DNA from: Lachnospiraceae bacterium
GTDB taxonomy: Bacteria > Bacillota > Clostridia > Lachnospirales > Lachnospiraceae
Length of the DNA stretch: 36,773 nt
Assembly: GCA_900753305.1 (NCBI GenBank)
Contig: CAADYR010000083.1
Location: forward strand, 1-36,773
Direction: 5' to 3'
In this document: positions 6,911 through 13,661 of the stretch, piece by piece
How the letters are laid out: the number at the start of each line of letters is the position of its first letter
Numbering within the stretch: the first letter of the stretch is position 1
Position numbers and translations under genes: made by a program
The notes under the pieces: model-generated
The model's database searches: none
What the model was told of the DNA's origin: nothing
Seen by the model: the letters and a program-made list of their open reading frames with translations, nothing else

Positions 6911-8062
6911 ATGAAAGAGGTAGAAATATCAGTACAGGAAATGGCGAAGCTGGATGAGAAGGAACATTATCTCATCGATATGCGTGATGACCTGTCTTAT
7001 TCATATGGAAATATACCGGGAAGTATTCATGTGCAGGGAGAAGAACTGTTACAGGATTGTGAGAAGTTTGCAGACAGAAAAATGATCGTGTATTGCAAGA
7101 AAGGTGAGATCAGTAAGGATATGGTCTGTTCTCTTCAGGAAAAGGGCATCGATGCATTAAGCCTTCAGGGTGGTTATCTTGCCTGGCTGATGGAGCGAAT
7201 GAAAGAGCAGCCCGCAGGAGAACAGGAGAGGGAGGCATATCTGGATATTGAAGAGAGCATCCGCAAGAAGTTCCGCAAGACTATCTGGTGTCGTTTCACA
7301 AAGGCAATCCGTGAATACGAGCTGGTAAAAGAGGGCGATAAGGTTGCAGTCTGTATCTCCGGCGGTAAGGATTCCATGTTGATGGCGAAACTGTTTCAGG
7401 AGTTGAAACGCCATAACAAGTTTCCTTTTGAAGTAGTATTTCTTGTTATGGATCCGGGTTATAGTCCTGAAAACAGGCAGATCATCGAGAACAATGCCAG
7501 AAAGCTCAATATTCCAGTTACGATCTTTGAATCTGATATTTTTGAATCGGTATTTAATATAGAAAAATCTCCCTGCTATCTGTGCGCCAGAATGCGTAGA
7601 GGACACCTTTATCACAAGGCGAAAGAGCTTGGCTGCAACAAGATAGCACTGGGACATCATTATGATGATGTGATCGAAACGATACTGATGGGGATGCTCT
7701 ATGGAGCACAGGTGCAGACCATGATGCCCAAGCTTCACAGCACGAACTTTGAAGGCATGGAACTGATCCGCCCTCTGTATCTGATCCGAGAGGACGATAT
7801 CAAGAAGTGGAGAGATTACAATGATCTGCATTTCATTCAGTGTGCATGTAAGTTCACAGACACCTGTACGACCTGTGGTGGTGAAAATGCATCCAAACGA
7901 GTTGAAGTAAAAAATCTTATCAGACAGCTCAAGGAAACAAATCCTTTTGTAGAAGGCAATATCTTCAAGAGCGTGGAAAATGTAAATCTGAGTACGATCG
8001 TTGCATATAAAAAAGACGGAGTCAGACACCATTTCCTGGATGACTATGATAAGACGGAATAA
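6911..8062 (+). CDS. Rhodanese domain fused to TtcA-like PP-loop sulfurtransferase
   Basis: A 383-residue two-domain protein likely to move sulfur onto RNA or a small molecule in the cytosol. Residues 1-100 are a rhodanese domain with the candidate persulfide cysteine Cys62 in IVYCKKGEIS and the C-terminal GGYLAW. Residues ~115-383 are an adenylating PP-loop domain of the TtcA/TilS superfamily, with SGGKDS (150-155), CYLC (222-225), the ALGHHYDDVIET block (246-257) and a late Cys cluster (311, 313, 319, 322). In TtcA, the CxxC and a later Cys hold an Fe-S cluster that helps thiolate tRNA cytidine 32; whether this protein uses that substrate is inference. The start has a weak, distant AAAGG. 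It is followed by a strong terminator at 8083 and lies next to sulfur amino-acid genes. Confidence 0.85.
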   Translation: MKEVEISVQEMAKLDEKEHYLIDMRDDLSYSYGNIPGSIHVQGEELLQDCEKFADRKMIVYCKKGEISKDMVCSLQEKGIDALSLQGGYLAWLMERMKEQPAGEQEREAYLDIEESIRKKFRKTIWCRFTKAIREYELVKEGDKVAVCISGGKDSMLMAKLFQELKRHNKFPFEVVFLVMDPGYSPENRQIIENNARKLNIPVTIFESDIFESVFNIEKSPCYLCARMRRGHLYHKAKELGCNKIALGHHYDDVIETILMGMLYGAQVQTMMPKLHSTNFEGMELIRPLYLIREDDIKKWRDYNDLHFIQCACKFTDTCTTCGGENASKRVEVKNLIRQLKETNPFVEGNIFKSVENVNLSTIVAYKKDGVRHHFLDDYDKTE

Positions 8063-8082
8063 AATCTGACAGAATAAAAATC

Positions 8083-8125
8083 ATGGCTTGTTATAAATCA
8101 AACTTATAACAAGCCATAACTTTTA
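8083..8125 (+). terminator. Rho-independent terminator after the rhodanese-PP-loop gene
   Basis: A perfect 14-bp stem, ATGGCTTGTTATAA (8083-8096) with TTATAACAAGCCAT (8104-8117), has a 7-base loop and is followed by AACTTTTAT. Confidence 0.8.
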
Positions 8126-8129
8126 TATG

Positions 8130-8159
8130 TTAGCACTATTCCTATAGGACTGGTAAGAT
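8130..8159 (+). promoter_or_regulatory. Candidate promoter with CCTATAGG dyad in the spacer
   Basis: TTAGCA (8130-8135), an 18-bp spacer and TAAGAT (8154-8159) precede the trans-sulfuration gene by about 60 bases. The spacer contains ATTCCTATAGGACTGG, related to ATTCCTAG...GGACTAGG in the 6835 promoter. Confidence 0.45.
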
Positions 8160-8220
8160 ATAACTATTAAGAACCATGCAGGATAACGTATAAAACGAAT
8201 AAGAAAGGATTTGATCATAT

Positions 8221-9375
8221 ATGGGATGTGGTATCGCAACAAAATGTATTTATGGAGATGGAAAGGCTTTTGAAGGAGATAAGACGGGGGCGATCAGTTT
8301 CCCAATCTATCAGACAGCAACCTATGCGCATCCGGAAGTAGGCAGGAGCACAGGTTTTGATTACAGCCGTTTGCAGAATCCGACCAGACAGCAGGTAGAA
8401 AACGTTGTAGCTTCACTGGAAGGCGGTGTGGATGCACTGGCTTTTTCTACAGGGATGGCTGCCATTACCATGCTGATGGAACTGTTCAGACCGGGTGACC
8501 ATATCATTACAGATGCAGACCTCTATGGCGGCAGTATCCGTCTGTTCGATCATGTAAATGAGAAGAATGGAGTAGAGTTCAGCCATATAGATTGTACCAG
8601 CGTGAATGTAGAAGATTATATTAAGGAAAATACCAGGGCAATTTATATTGAGACACCGACTAATCCAATGATGAACGTCATTGATATCCGTGCAATTTCA
8701 GACATTGCCAAAAGGCATGGACTGTTGCTTATCGTGGATAACACATTCCTGTCCCCGTATTTTCAGAGACCGTTTGAATTGGGAGCAGATATTATCATTC
8801 ACAGCGGAACAAAATTCCTTGGTGGACACAACGATACTCTGGCCGGTTTTATCGTAACCAATTCCCGGGAAATCTCAGAGAAACTTCGCTTCCTGATCAA
8901 AACCGTAGGTTCAGGGCTTGCACCTTTTGACAGTTGGCTGATCTTAAGAGGAATCAAGACATTGCCTATCCGTATGGAAAAAGCACAGGAGAATGCACAG
9001 GCAATTGTTGATTACCTGCTGAATGAAAAGAAAGTCACAAAAGTATACTATCCGGGAATAGAGGGAACCAGAGCTTATGAAATCTGTAAAAAGCAGGCAA
9101 GCGGCTTTGGCAGTATGTTGACTTTTGAGGTAGAGAGTAAGGAGCTGGCATTACATATCCTTAAGTCTACGAAGCTGATTCCTTTTGCAGAAAGTCTGGG
9201 TGGCGTAGAAACACTGTTGACTTATCCGACGACACAGACTCATGCGGATGTACCGGAAGAAGTCAGGATCCGCAACGGAATTACAGACAGAGTACTGAGA
9301 TTATCTGCGGGTATTGAAGACAAAGCAGATCTGATCGCAGATTTAAAACAGGCAATCGAGAGTTTTCAGGCATAA
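8221..9375 (+). CDS. PLP-dependent trans-sulfuration enzyme (Cys/Met metabolism family)
   Basis: A 384-residue member of the cystathionine gamma-synthase/beta-lyase/gamma-lyase family, fold type I. Visible landmarks are YSRLQNPTRQQVE (48-60), the PLP-ring tyrosine region DADLYGGSIRLF (98-109), ETPTNPMMNVID (144-155), the PLP-pyridine aspartate Asp173 in VDNTFLSPYFQRP, and the Schiff-base lysine Lys198 in HSGTKFLGGHND. The C-terminal FAESLGGVETLLTYP is also canonical. The motifs do not separate gamma-synthase from beta- or gamma-lyase or O-acetylhomoserine sulfhydrylase. Beside a cysteine-type importer and a LysR gene, a role in cysteine/methionine interconversion or cysteine breakdown is likely. 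AAAGGA is about 12 bases before the start. Confidence 0.88.
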   Translation: MGCGIATKCIYGDGKAFEGDKTGAISFPIYQTATYAHPEVGRSTGFDYSRLQNPTRQQVENVVASLEGGVDALAFSTGMAAITMLMELFRPGDHIITDADLYGGSIRLFDHVNEKNGVEFSHIDCTSVNVEDYIKENTRAIYIETPTNPMMNVIDIRAISDIAKRHGLLLIVDNTFLSPYFQRPFELGADIIIHSGTKFLGGHNDTLAGFIVTNSREISEKLRFLIKTVGSGLAPFDSWLILRGIKTLPIRMEKAQENAQAIVDYLLNEKKVTKVYYPGIEGTRAYEICKKQASGFGSMLTFEVESKELALHILKSTKLIPFAESLGGVETLLTYPTTQTHADVPEEVRIRNGITDRVLRLSAGIEDKADLIADLKQAIESFQA

Positions 9376-9391
9376 TTTTGACAGATTCCTG

Positions 9392-9420
9392 TTGATTCCG
9401 TTTAGGGTGATGGATATAAT
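9392..9420 (+). promoter_or_regulatory. Promoter of the LysR gene
   Basis: TTGATT (9392-9397), a 17-bp spacer and a perfect TATAAT (9415-9420). A second -35-like TTGACA lies at 9378-9383. The spacer begins CCGTTTAGG, a weak relative of the CCTA...TAGG dyads nearby. Confidence 0.6.
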
Positions 9421-9455
9421 TGTGAGTAACATTTACCGGAAAGGATACATAATAT

Positions 9456-10355
9456 ATGACATTACAACAATTGATTTATGCTGTGAAGATCGCAGATGTA
9501 AAGTCTATGAATAAGGCAGCAGCGGAATTATATGTATCACAGCCTGCATTGTCCAGTACGATACGTGATCTGGAAGAAGATTTGCAGATAGAAATATTTA
9601 TCCGTACCAATAAAGGGATCATGCTCACCACAGAGGGCGAGGAATTTCTAAGTTACGCCAGACAGATGGTAGAGCTCAATCAGATGATAGAGGATCGCTA
9701 TATCAATAATATGAAACGTAAGAATAAGTTCAGTGTGTCCATGCAGCATTATTCTTTTGCAGTAGAAGCATTTATGAAGCTTGCCAGAGAATTTGCACTG
9801 GAAGATTTTGAACTGGCAGTACATGAGACAAGAACTAGTGAGGTCATTGAAAATGTCCATAATTACAGAAGCGAACTTGGGATTCTGTATCTGAACGATT
9901 TCAACAGAAAAGCAATGCAGAAAATATTTGCGGAAAACGAGCTGGAATTTACGGAATTATTTCAGTGTGATGTCTATGTGTATCTGGGTAATAACCATCC
10001 ATTGGCATCAAAGGATAAGATTACCTTTGAAGAACTGAGTGATTATCCATGTCTGTCTTTTGAACAGGGGGATAAGAATTCCTTCTATTTTGCAGAAGAA
10101 GTGTTCAGTACCTTGCAGTATAAGCAGATGATCAAGGCAGATGACAGGGCAACCATGCTGAACCTGATGGTAGGAATGAACGGATATACTTTATGTTCGG
10201 GTATTATCTGTGAGGAACTGAATGGAGACGGCTATTCCGCAATTCCACTGGATACGGATGAGAAAATGACAATAGGATATATCAAAAGAAGAGGTATGCA
10301 TATCAGCCATATTGGAAAGAATTATATAGAAATCCTGCGCAGCTATGCAAAATAA
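9456..10355 (+). CDS. LysR-family transcriptional regulator
   Basis: A 299-residue DNA-binding protein of the LysR family. The N-terminal winged helix-turn-helix is clear: MTLQQLIYAVKIADVKSMNK, AAAELYVSQPALSSTIRDLE, then FIRTNKGIMLTTEG (residues 1-63). The rest is the two-lobed effector domain; CDVYVYLGNNHPLA marks the start of the second half. Members of this family often control an adjacent operon in response to a pathway metabolite. It lies directly upstream of, and in the same direction as, the cysteine-type ABC importer, and downstream of the trans-sulfuration gene. Control by a sulfur compound such as O-acetylserine or cysteine is an inference from context. No terminator separates it from the importer, but the importer has its own promoter. 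Confidence 0.92.
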   Translation: MTLQQLIYAVKIADVKSMNKAAAELYVSQPALSSTIRDLEEDLQIEIFIRTNKGIMLTTEGEEFLSYARQMVELNQMIEDRYINNMKRKNKFSVSMQHYSFAVEAFMKLAREFALEDFELAVHETRTSEVIENVHNYRSELGILYLNDFNRKAMQKIFAENELEFTELFQCDVYVYLGNNHPLASKDKITFEELSDYPCLSFEQGDKNSFYFAEEVFSTLQYKQMIKADDRATMLNLMVGMNGYTLCSGIICEELNGDGYSAIPLDTDEKMTIGYIKRRGMHISHIGKNYIEILRSYAK

Positions 10356-10368
10356 TTACAAAAGCAGC

Positions 10369-10397
10369 TTGACAGGCGATAAGAAAAGTATTATTAT
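10369..10397 (+). promoter_or_regulatory. Promoter of the cysteine-type ABC operon
   Basis: A perfect TTGACA (10369-10374), a 17-bp spacer and TATTAT (10392-10397) lie about 43 bases before the binding-protein gene. Confidence 0.7.
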
Positions 10398-10423
10398 CCT
10401 ATTAATCCTAGTTGATAAATAGG
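10398..10423 (+). promoter_or_regulatory. Candidate operator CCTATT...AATAGG over the transcription start
   Basis: An inverted repeat with arms CCTATT (10398-10403) and AATAGG (10418-10423) starts directly after the -10 box and covers the expected transcription start. The position suits a repressor. It resembles the dyads at 6841 and 8141. Confidence 0.5.
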
Positions 10424-10439
10424 AAATGGAGGAAAAGTT

Positions 10440-11321
10440 ATGAAAAAAGGAAGCATTAGAAAATTATTAGCCAGTGTATTAACAGTAGCAGCAGTGACAG
10501 GGCTGGTTACAGGCTGCGGCAGTACAAAAACAGAAAGCACGGCTTCAGGAGATTCCAAGACAGTATATCGTACACTTGACGAAATCAAACAATCAGGTAC
10601 AATAAATATTGGTGTATTTTCAGATAAGAATCCATTTGGATATGTTGATGAAAATGGTGAATATCAGGGATATGATGTATACTTTGCAAACAGGATCGGT
10701 GAAGATCTTGGTGTAGATGTGAACTTTGTATCTACAGAAGCAGCCAGCAGAATCGAGTATCTGCAGACAGGTAAGGTAGATCTTATCCTTGCTAACTTTA
10801 CAGTTACAAAGGAACGTGCAGAAGAAGTAGACTTTGCACTTCCATATATGAATGTAGCACTTGGTGTTGTTTCACCTGAGTCTGCACCTGTTACTGACAT
10901 AGACAACTGGAATGCAGATGATGAAATGATCGTTATCTCAGGAACAACAGCAGAAACATATCTGACAGCCAACTATCCTGATATCAAGCTTCAGAAGTAT
11001 GATACTTATGCAAATGCCAAGAATGCATTGGAGAATGGAAATGCAGCAGCATGGGCAAATGATAATACAGAAGTAATTGCTTTTGCTTTACAGAATCCGG
11101 GTTATACAGTAGGCATCCCTACACTTGGAAGCCAGGATACAATTGCTCCCGCAGTATCAAAAGGCAATGAAACTTTATTGAACTGGATCAATGATGAGAT
11201 CAAATCTCTGGCAGATGAGAAATTCTTCCATGCAGATTATGAAGCAACATTAACAGATACCTATGGTCTGGACTATGAGGACAGCCTGGTAGTAGAGGGT
11301 GGCGTTACATCCGGCAACTAA
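10440..11321 (+). CDS. Cysteine-type ABC importer, substrate-binding lipoprotein
   Basis: This 293-residue extracellular receptor captures a polar amino acid and hands it to the permeases downstream. The N-terminus is a lipoprotein signal, basic MKKGSIRK then a hydrophobic stretch ending TGLVTGC, with Cys26 as lipid site. The mature part is a family-3 solute-binding domain. NPFGYVDENGEYQGYDVYFA, VEAASRIEYL-like VSTEAASRIEYLQTGKVDLI, LANFTVTKERAEEVDF and the late FFHADYEATL closely recall the Campylobacter cysteine receptor Cj0982 (CjaA) from memory. Cysteine is therefore the best guess for the ligand. AGGAAATGGAGGAAAAGTT gives a strong binding site before the start. First of four genes ending at 13427. 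Confidence 0.9.
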   Translation: MKKGSIRKLLASVLTVAAVTGLVTGCGSTKTESTASGDSKTVYRTLDEIKQSGTINIGVFSDKNPFGYVDENGEYQGYDVYFANRIGEDLGVDVNFVSTEAASRIEYLQTGKVDLILANFTVTKERAEEVDFALPYMNVALGVVSPESAPVTDIDNWNADDEMIVISGTTAETYLTANYPDIKLQKYDTYANAKNALENGNAAAWANDNTEVIAFALQNPGYTVGIPTLGSQDTIAPAVSKGNETLLNWINDEIKSLADEKFFHADYEATLTDTYGLDYEDSLVVEGGVTSGN

Positions 11322-11352
11322 TACAAATACCCGATTAAGGTGGTAGACGAAA

Positions 11353-12012
11353 TTGAGTATAGAATTTATTCAGGAATATATACCACTGTATCAAAAAGCG
11401 ATGATCCTTACACTGCAGATCGGCTGGAGCGGCATAGTACTTGCTGTTCTGGTCGGTTTCGTGTGTGCATTGATACAGTATTATAAGATTCCGGTTTTGA
11501 GACAAATCGTAGCAGTTTATATTGAATTATCCAGAAACACTCCGCTTCTGATACAGCTTTTCTTCCTGTATTATGGATTACCCAAAATAGGAATTGCAAC
11601 AAATGCAACAGTCTGTGGTGTGGCTGGTATGGCTTTCCTGGGCGGCAGCTATATGGCTGAGACTTTCCGCAGCGGATTGGAATCCATTGATAAAGTACAG
11701 ACAGAAAGTGCCTACAGCCTTGGAATGACAAAGAAGCAGGCACTCATTTATATTATATTGCCGCAGGCTATGTCAGTAAGCGTGCCGGCATTTACAGCCA
11801 ATGTGATCTTCCTGCTGAAGGAAACCAGTGTGTTTTCAGCGATCAGTCTGATGGATCTGATGTTTACAGCAAAGGATCTGATCGGATTATACTATAAAAC
11901 AGCAGAAAGCCTGGTTCTTCTGGTTGTCTTTTATCTGATTATCCTGCTCCCGGTATCGATACTTGGAAGCATATTGGAGAGGAGGATGCGCCATGCCGGA
12001 TTTGGGGCTTGA
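11353..12012 (+). CDS. Amino-acid ABC importer permease (first subunit)
   Basis: A 219-residue inner-membrane permease of the histidine/glutamine type. It begins at TTG 11353 (read as Met: MSIEFIQEYI), preceded by AAGGTGG; no in-frame ATG sits at the expected place. The family landmarks are ELSRNTPLLIQLFFLYYGLP in the first half and the EAA-type loop YMAETFRSGLESIDKVQTES followed by SLGMTKKQALIYIILPQAM, which contacts the ATPase. About five transmembrane segments are visible. It lies 31 bases after the binding-protein gene and overlaps the next permease start by 20 bases, which suggests translational coupling. Two distinct permeases imply a heterodimeric channel. Confidence 0.92.
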   Translation: MSIEFIQEYIPLYQKAMILTLQIGWSGIVLAVLVGFVCALIQYYKIPVLRQIVAVYIELSRNTPLLIQLFFLYYGLPKIGIATNATVCGVAGMAFLGGSYMAETFRSGLESIDKVQTESAYSLGMTKKQALIYIILPQAMSVSVPAFTANVIFLLKETSVFSAISLMDLMFTAKDLIGLYYKTAESLVLLVVFYLIILLPVSILGSILERRMRHAGFGA

Positions 12013-12670
12013 GGTTTTATTTAAGGGAAGAAATTTTGCCAGACTGCTTGAGGGACTCTGGGTAGCGGGCAGGATCAGCCTGATTTCCATAGCGATCAGT
12101 CTGCCATTGGGTATCGTTCTCGGCGTTATTATGACCTGGAAAAATCCTGTAACACGATTTATTACCAGATTATATCTGGAGATCATCAGAATTATGCCAC
12201 AGATGGTATTGCTGTTCATTGTATTCTTTGGAACAACCAGGATCTGGGGCTGGAACCTTTCAGGTGAAGTATCTTCTGTTATTGTATTTGCAGCATGGGG
12301 AACCGCAGAAATGGGCGATCTGGTGCGAAGTGCCCTGATCAGCATTCCCAGACATCAATATGAAAGTGCACAGGCACTGGGCTTTAACTGGGTACAGACC
12401 TATGTATATTTTATTATTCCGCAGACAGTTCGCAGACTTTTGCCATTATCGATCAATCTGATCACACGTATGATCAAGACTACCAGTTTAGTGCTGATGA
12501 TAGGTGTAGTGGAAATGATGAAAGTTGCACAGCAGATCATAGAGGCGAACAGAATGACCAGCCCAAATGCGGCATTTGGACTGTATCTTGTTACTTTCCT
12601 GCTGTATTTTATCGTGTGCTGGCCTATCAGTATGTTAGCCAGATATCTTGAGAAGAAATGGAATTCATAA
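11993..12670 (+). CDS. Amino-acid ABC importer permease (second subunit)
   Basis: A 225-residue membrane permease paired with the one upstream. ATG 11993 is chosen because GAGGAGG lies 7 bases before it; the longer open frame from 11963 would include that site. Family marks are the hydrophobic GLWVAGRISLISIAISLPLG, the EIIRIMPQMVLLFIVFFGTT segment, and an EAA-type loop with GTAEMGDLVRSALISIPRHQ and ESAQALGFNWVQTY. In the first permease the equivalent loop starts YMAE; here it is GTAEMGD, a variant. About five membrane segments are visible. It overlaps the upstream permease by 20 bases and is 13-16 bases from the ATPase gene, so the four genes form one operon. Confidence 0.92.
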   Translation: MPDLGLEVLFKGRNFARLLEGLWVAGRISLISIAISLPLGIVLGVIMTWKNPVTRFITRLYLEIIRIMPQMVLLFIVFFGTTRIWGWNLSGEVSSVIVFAAWGTAEMGDLVRSALISIPRHQYESAQALGFNWVQTYVYFIIPQTVRRLLPLSINLITRMIKTTSLVLMIGVVEMMKVAQQIIEANRMTSPNAAFGLYLVTFLLYFIVCWPISMLARYLEKKWNS

Positions 12671-12686
12671 CGAAAGGAAGTCAATG

Positions 12687-13427
12687 ATGGAAGAAGCATT
12701 GTTAAAAATAGAACATCTGAAAAAGGAATATGACGGACAGACGATCCTGAAAGATGTCAGTGTAGAAGTCAAAAAGGGAGAGGTCATAGTCATTGTAGGT
12801 CCCAGTGGATGTGGTAAGAGTACCTTCCTTCGCTGCATCAATGGTCTGGAACCGATCCAGGGTGGAACCATTTTTCTGGATGGTGAGCAGATAGACCGAA
12901 ACAGCAGAAATATTACGAAGATCCGACAGAAAATCGGTATGGTATTCCAAAGCTATGATCTGTTTCCTCACATGACAGTTCTGGATAACATTGTGATCGC
13001 ACCTGTGAAAGTGCAGAAACGTCAGAAGAGCGAAGTAGAAGAAGAAGCCCGTAAACTTCTCGAGAGAGTAGGACTTGCAGATAAAGCAGACAGTTATCCC
13101 AGACAGCTCTCCGGTGGACAGAAGCAGCGTGTCGCTATTATCCGCGCATTGTGCATGCATCCCGAGATCATGCTCTTTGACGAAGTAACAGCAGCACTTG
13201 ACCCGGAGATGGTGCGTGAGGTTCTCGATGTTATGCTGGATCTTGCCAGACAGGGAAGCACTATGATCATCGTGACCCATGAGATGCAGTTTGCCAAGGC
13301 AGTCAGCAACAGAGTGATCTTCATGGATAATGGTGAGATCGTAGAAGAAGGTGCCCCCAGGGAATTCTTTGAAAATCCCAGGACAGAAAGGGCACAGAAA
13401 TTCCTGAATATTTTCAATTTTGAATAA
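12687..13427 (+). CDS. Amino-acid ABC importer ATPase
   Basis: The 246-residue nucleotide-binding subunit that powers the importer. Walker A GPSGCGKST (residues 38-46), the Q-loop VFQSYDLFPHMTV, the signature LSGGQKQR and the switch histidine in IIVTHEMQFA are present. The Walker B reads LFDEVTAALDPE, with Val where most members have Pro (DEPTS/A); I have no basis for saying this impairs it. ATG 12687 or the adjacent ATG 12684 starts the gene; AAAGGA is 5 or 8 bases away, and the open frame upstream (12648) overlaps the permease. No terminator follows before the next promoter at 13474. Confidence 0.92.
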   Translation: MEEALLKIEHLKKEYDGQTILKDVSVEVKKGEVIVIVGPSGCGKSTFLRCINGLEPIQGGTIFLDGEQIDRNSRNITKIRQKIGMVFQSYDLFPHMTVLDNIVIAPVKVQKRQKSEVEEEARKLLERVGLADKADSYPRQLSGGQKQRVAIIRALCMHPEIMLFDEVTAALDPEMVREVLDVMLDLARQGSTMIIVTHEMQFAKAVSNRVIFMDNGEIVEEGAPREFFENPRTERAQKFLNIFNFE

Positions 13428-13473
13428 GGATATTGCTGCAATTTTCCGGAATTTGTAAAGATAAAAAATATAG

Positions 13474-13502
13474 TTGACATACACCTGTTCATTGGATATG
13501 AT
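13474..13502 (+). promoter_or_regulatory. Promoter of the polyamine operon
   Basis: A perfect TTGACA (13474-13479), a 17-bp spacer and TATGAT (13497-13502). The predicted leader from about 13509 to the potA start is about 150 bases long and contains the hairpins described separately. Confidence 0.7.
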
Positions 13503-13524
13503 TTGAATAGTGACACAGGCAAGG

Positions 13525-13580
13525 AACGAACGGCAAAGTAGTCAAGAAACGACGGCATCTTGATTACTCTGCCGTTCGTT
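13525..13580 (+). promoter_or_regulatory. Leader with two competing hairpins before potA
   Basis: The arms 13525-13547 and 13558-13580 pair over 23 positions with one mismatch and one G-U pair. The 10-base loop (13548-13557) reads AACGACGGCA, almost a copy of the outer left arm end AACGAACGGCA (13525-13535). Both can pair with TGCCGTTCGTT (13570-13580), so two structures exclude each other. No T-tract follows, so it is not an ordinary terminator. A further GCCGTTCC lies at 13621-13628. I know no named riboswitch with this pattern. Confidence 0.55.
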
Positions 13581-13661
13581 TGCATGTAGGAATCGGGATA
13601 TTTCATCATGCATTATTTGCGCCGTTCCATAAATATATAAATACATTGTGGGAGATAAGAG

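Noticed and set aside
7157..8032. A 291-residue minus-strand frame
   Set aside because: It is antisense to the rhodanese-PP-loop gene, whose plus-strand motifs are unmistakable, and has no ribosome site.
12702..13484. A 260-residue minus-strand frame
   Set aside because: It mirrors the ATPase gene with its Walker and signature motifs; its composition (many His, Phe, Tyr) is that of a shadow frame.
13525..13580. A simple terminator of the cysteine importer operon
   Set aside because: No T-tract follows and the consensus promoter at 13474 lies before it, so it is inside the next leader.
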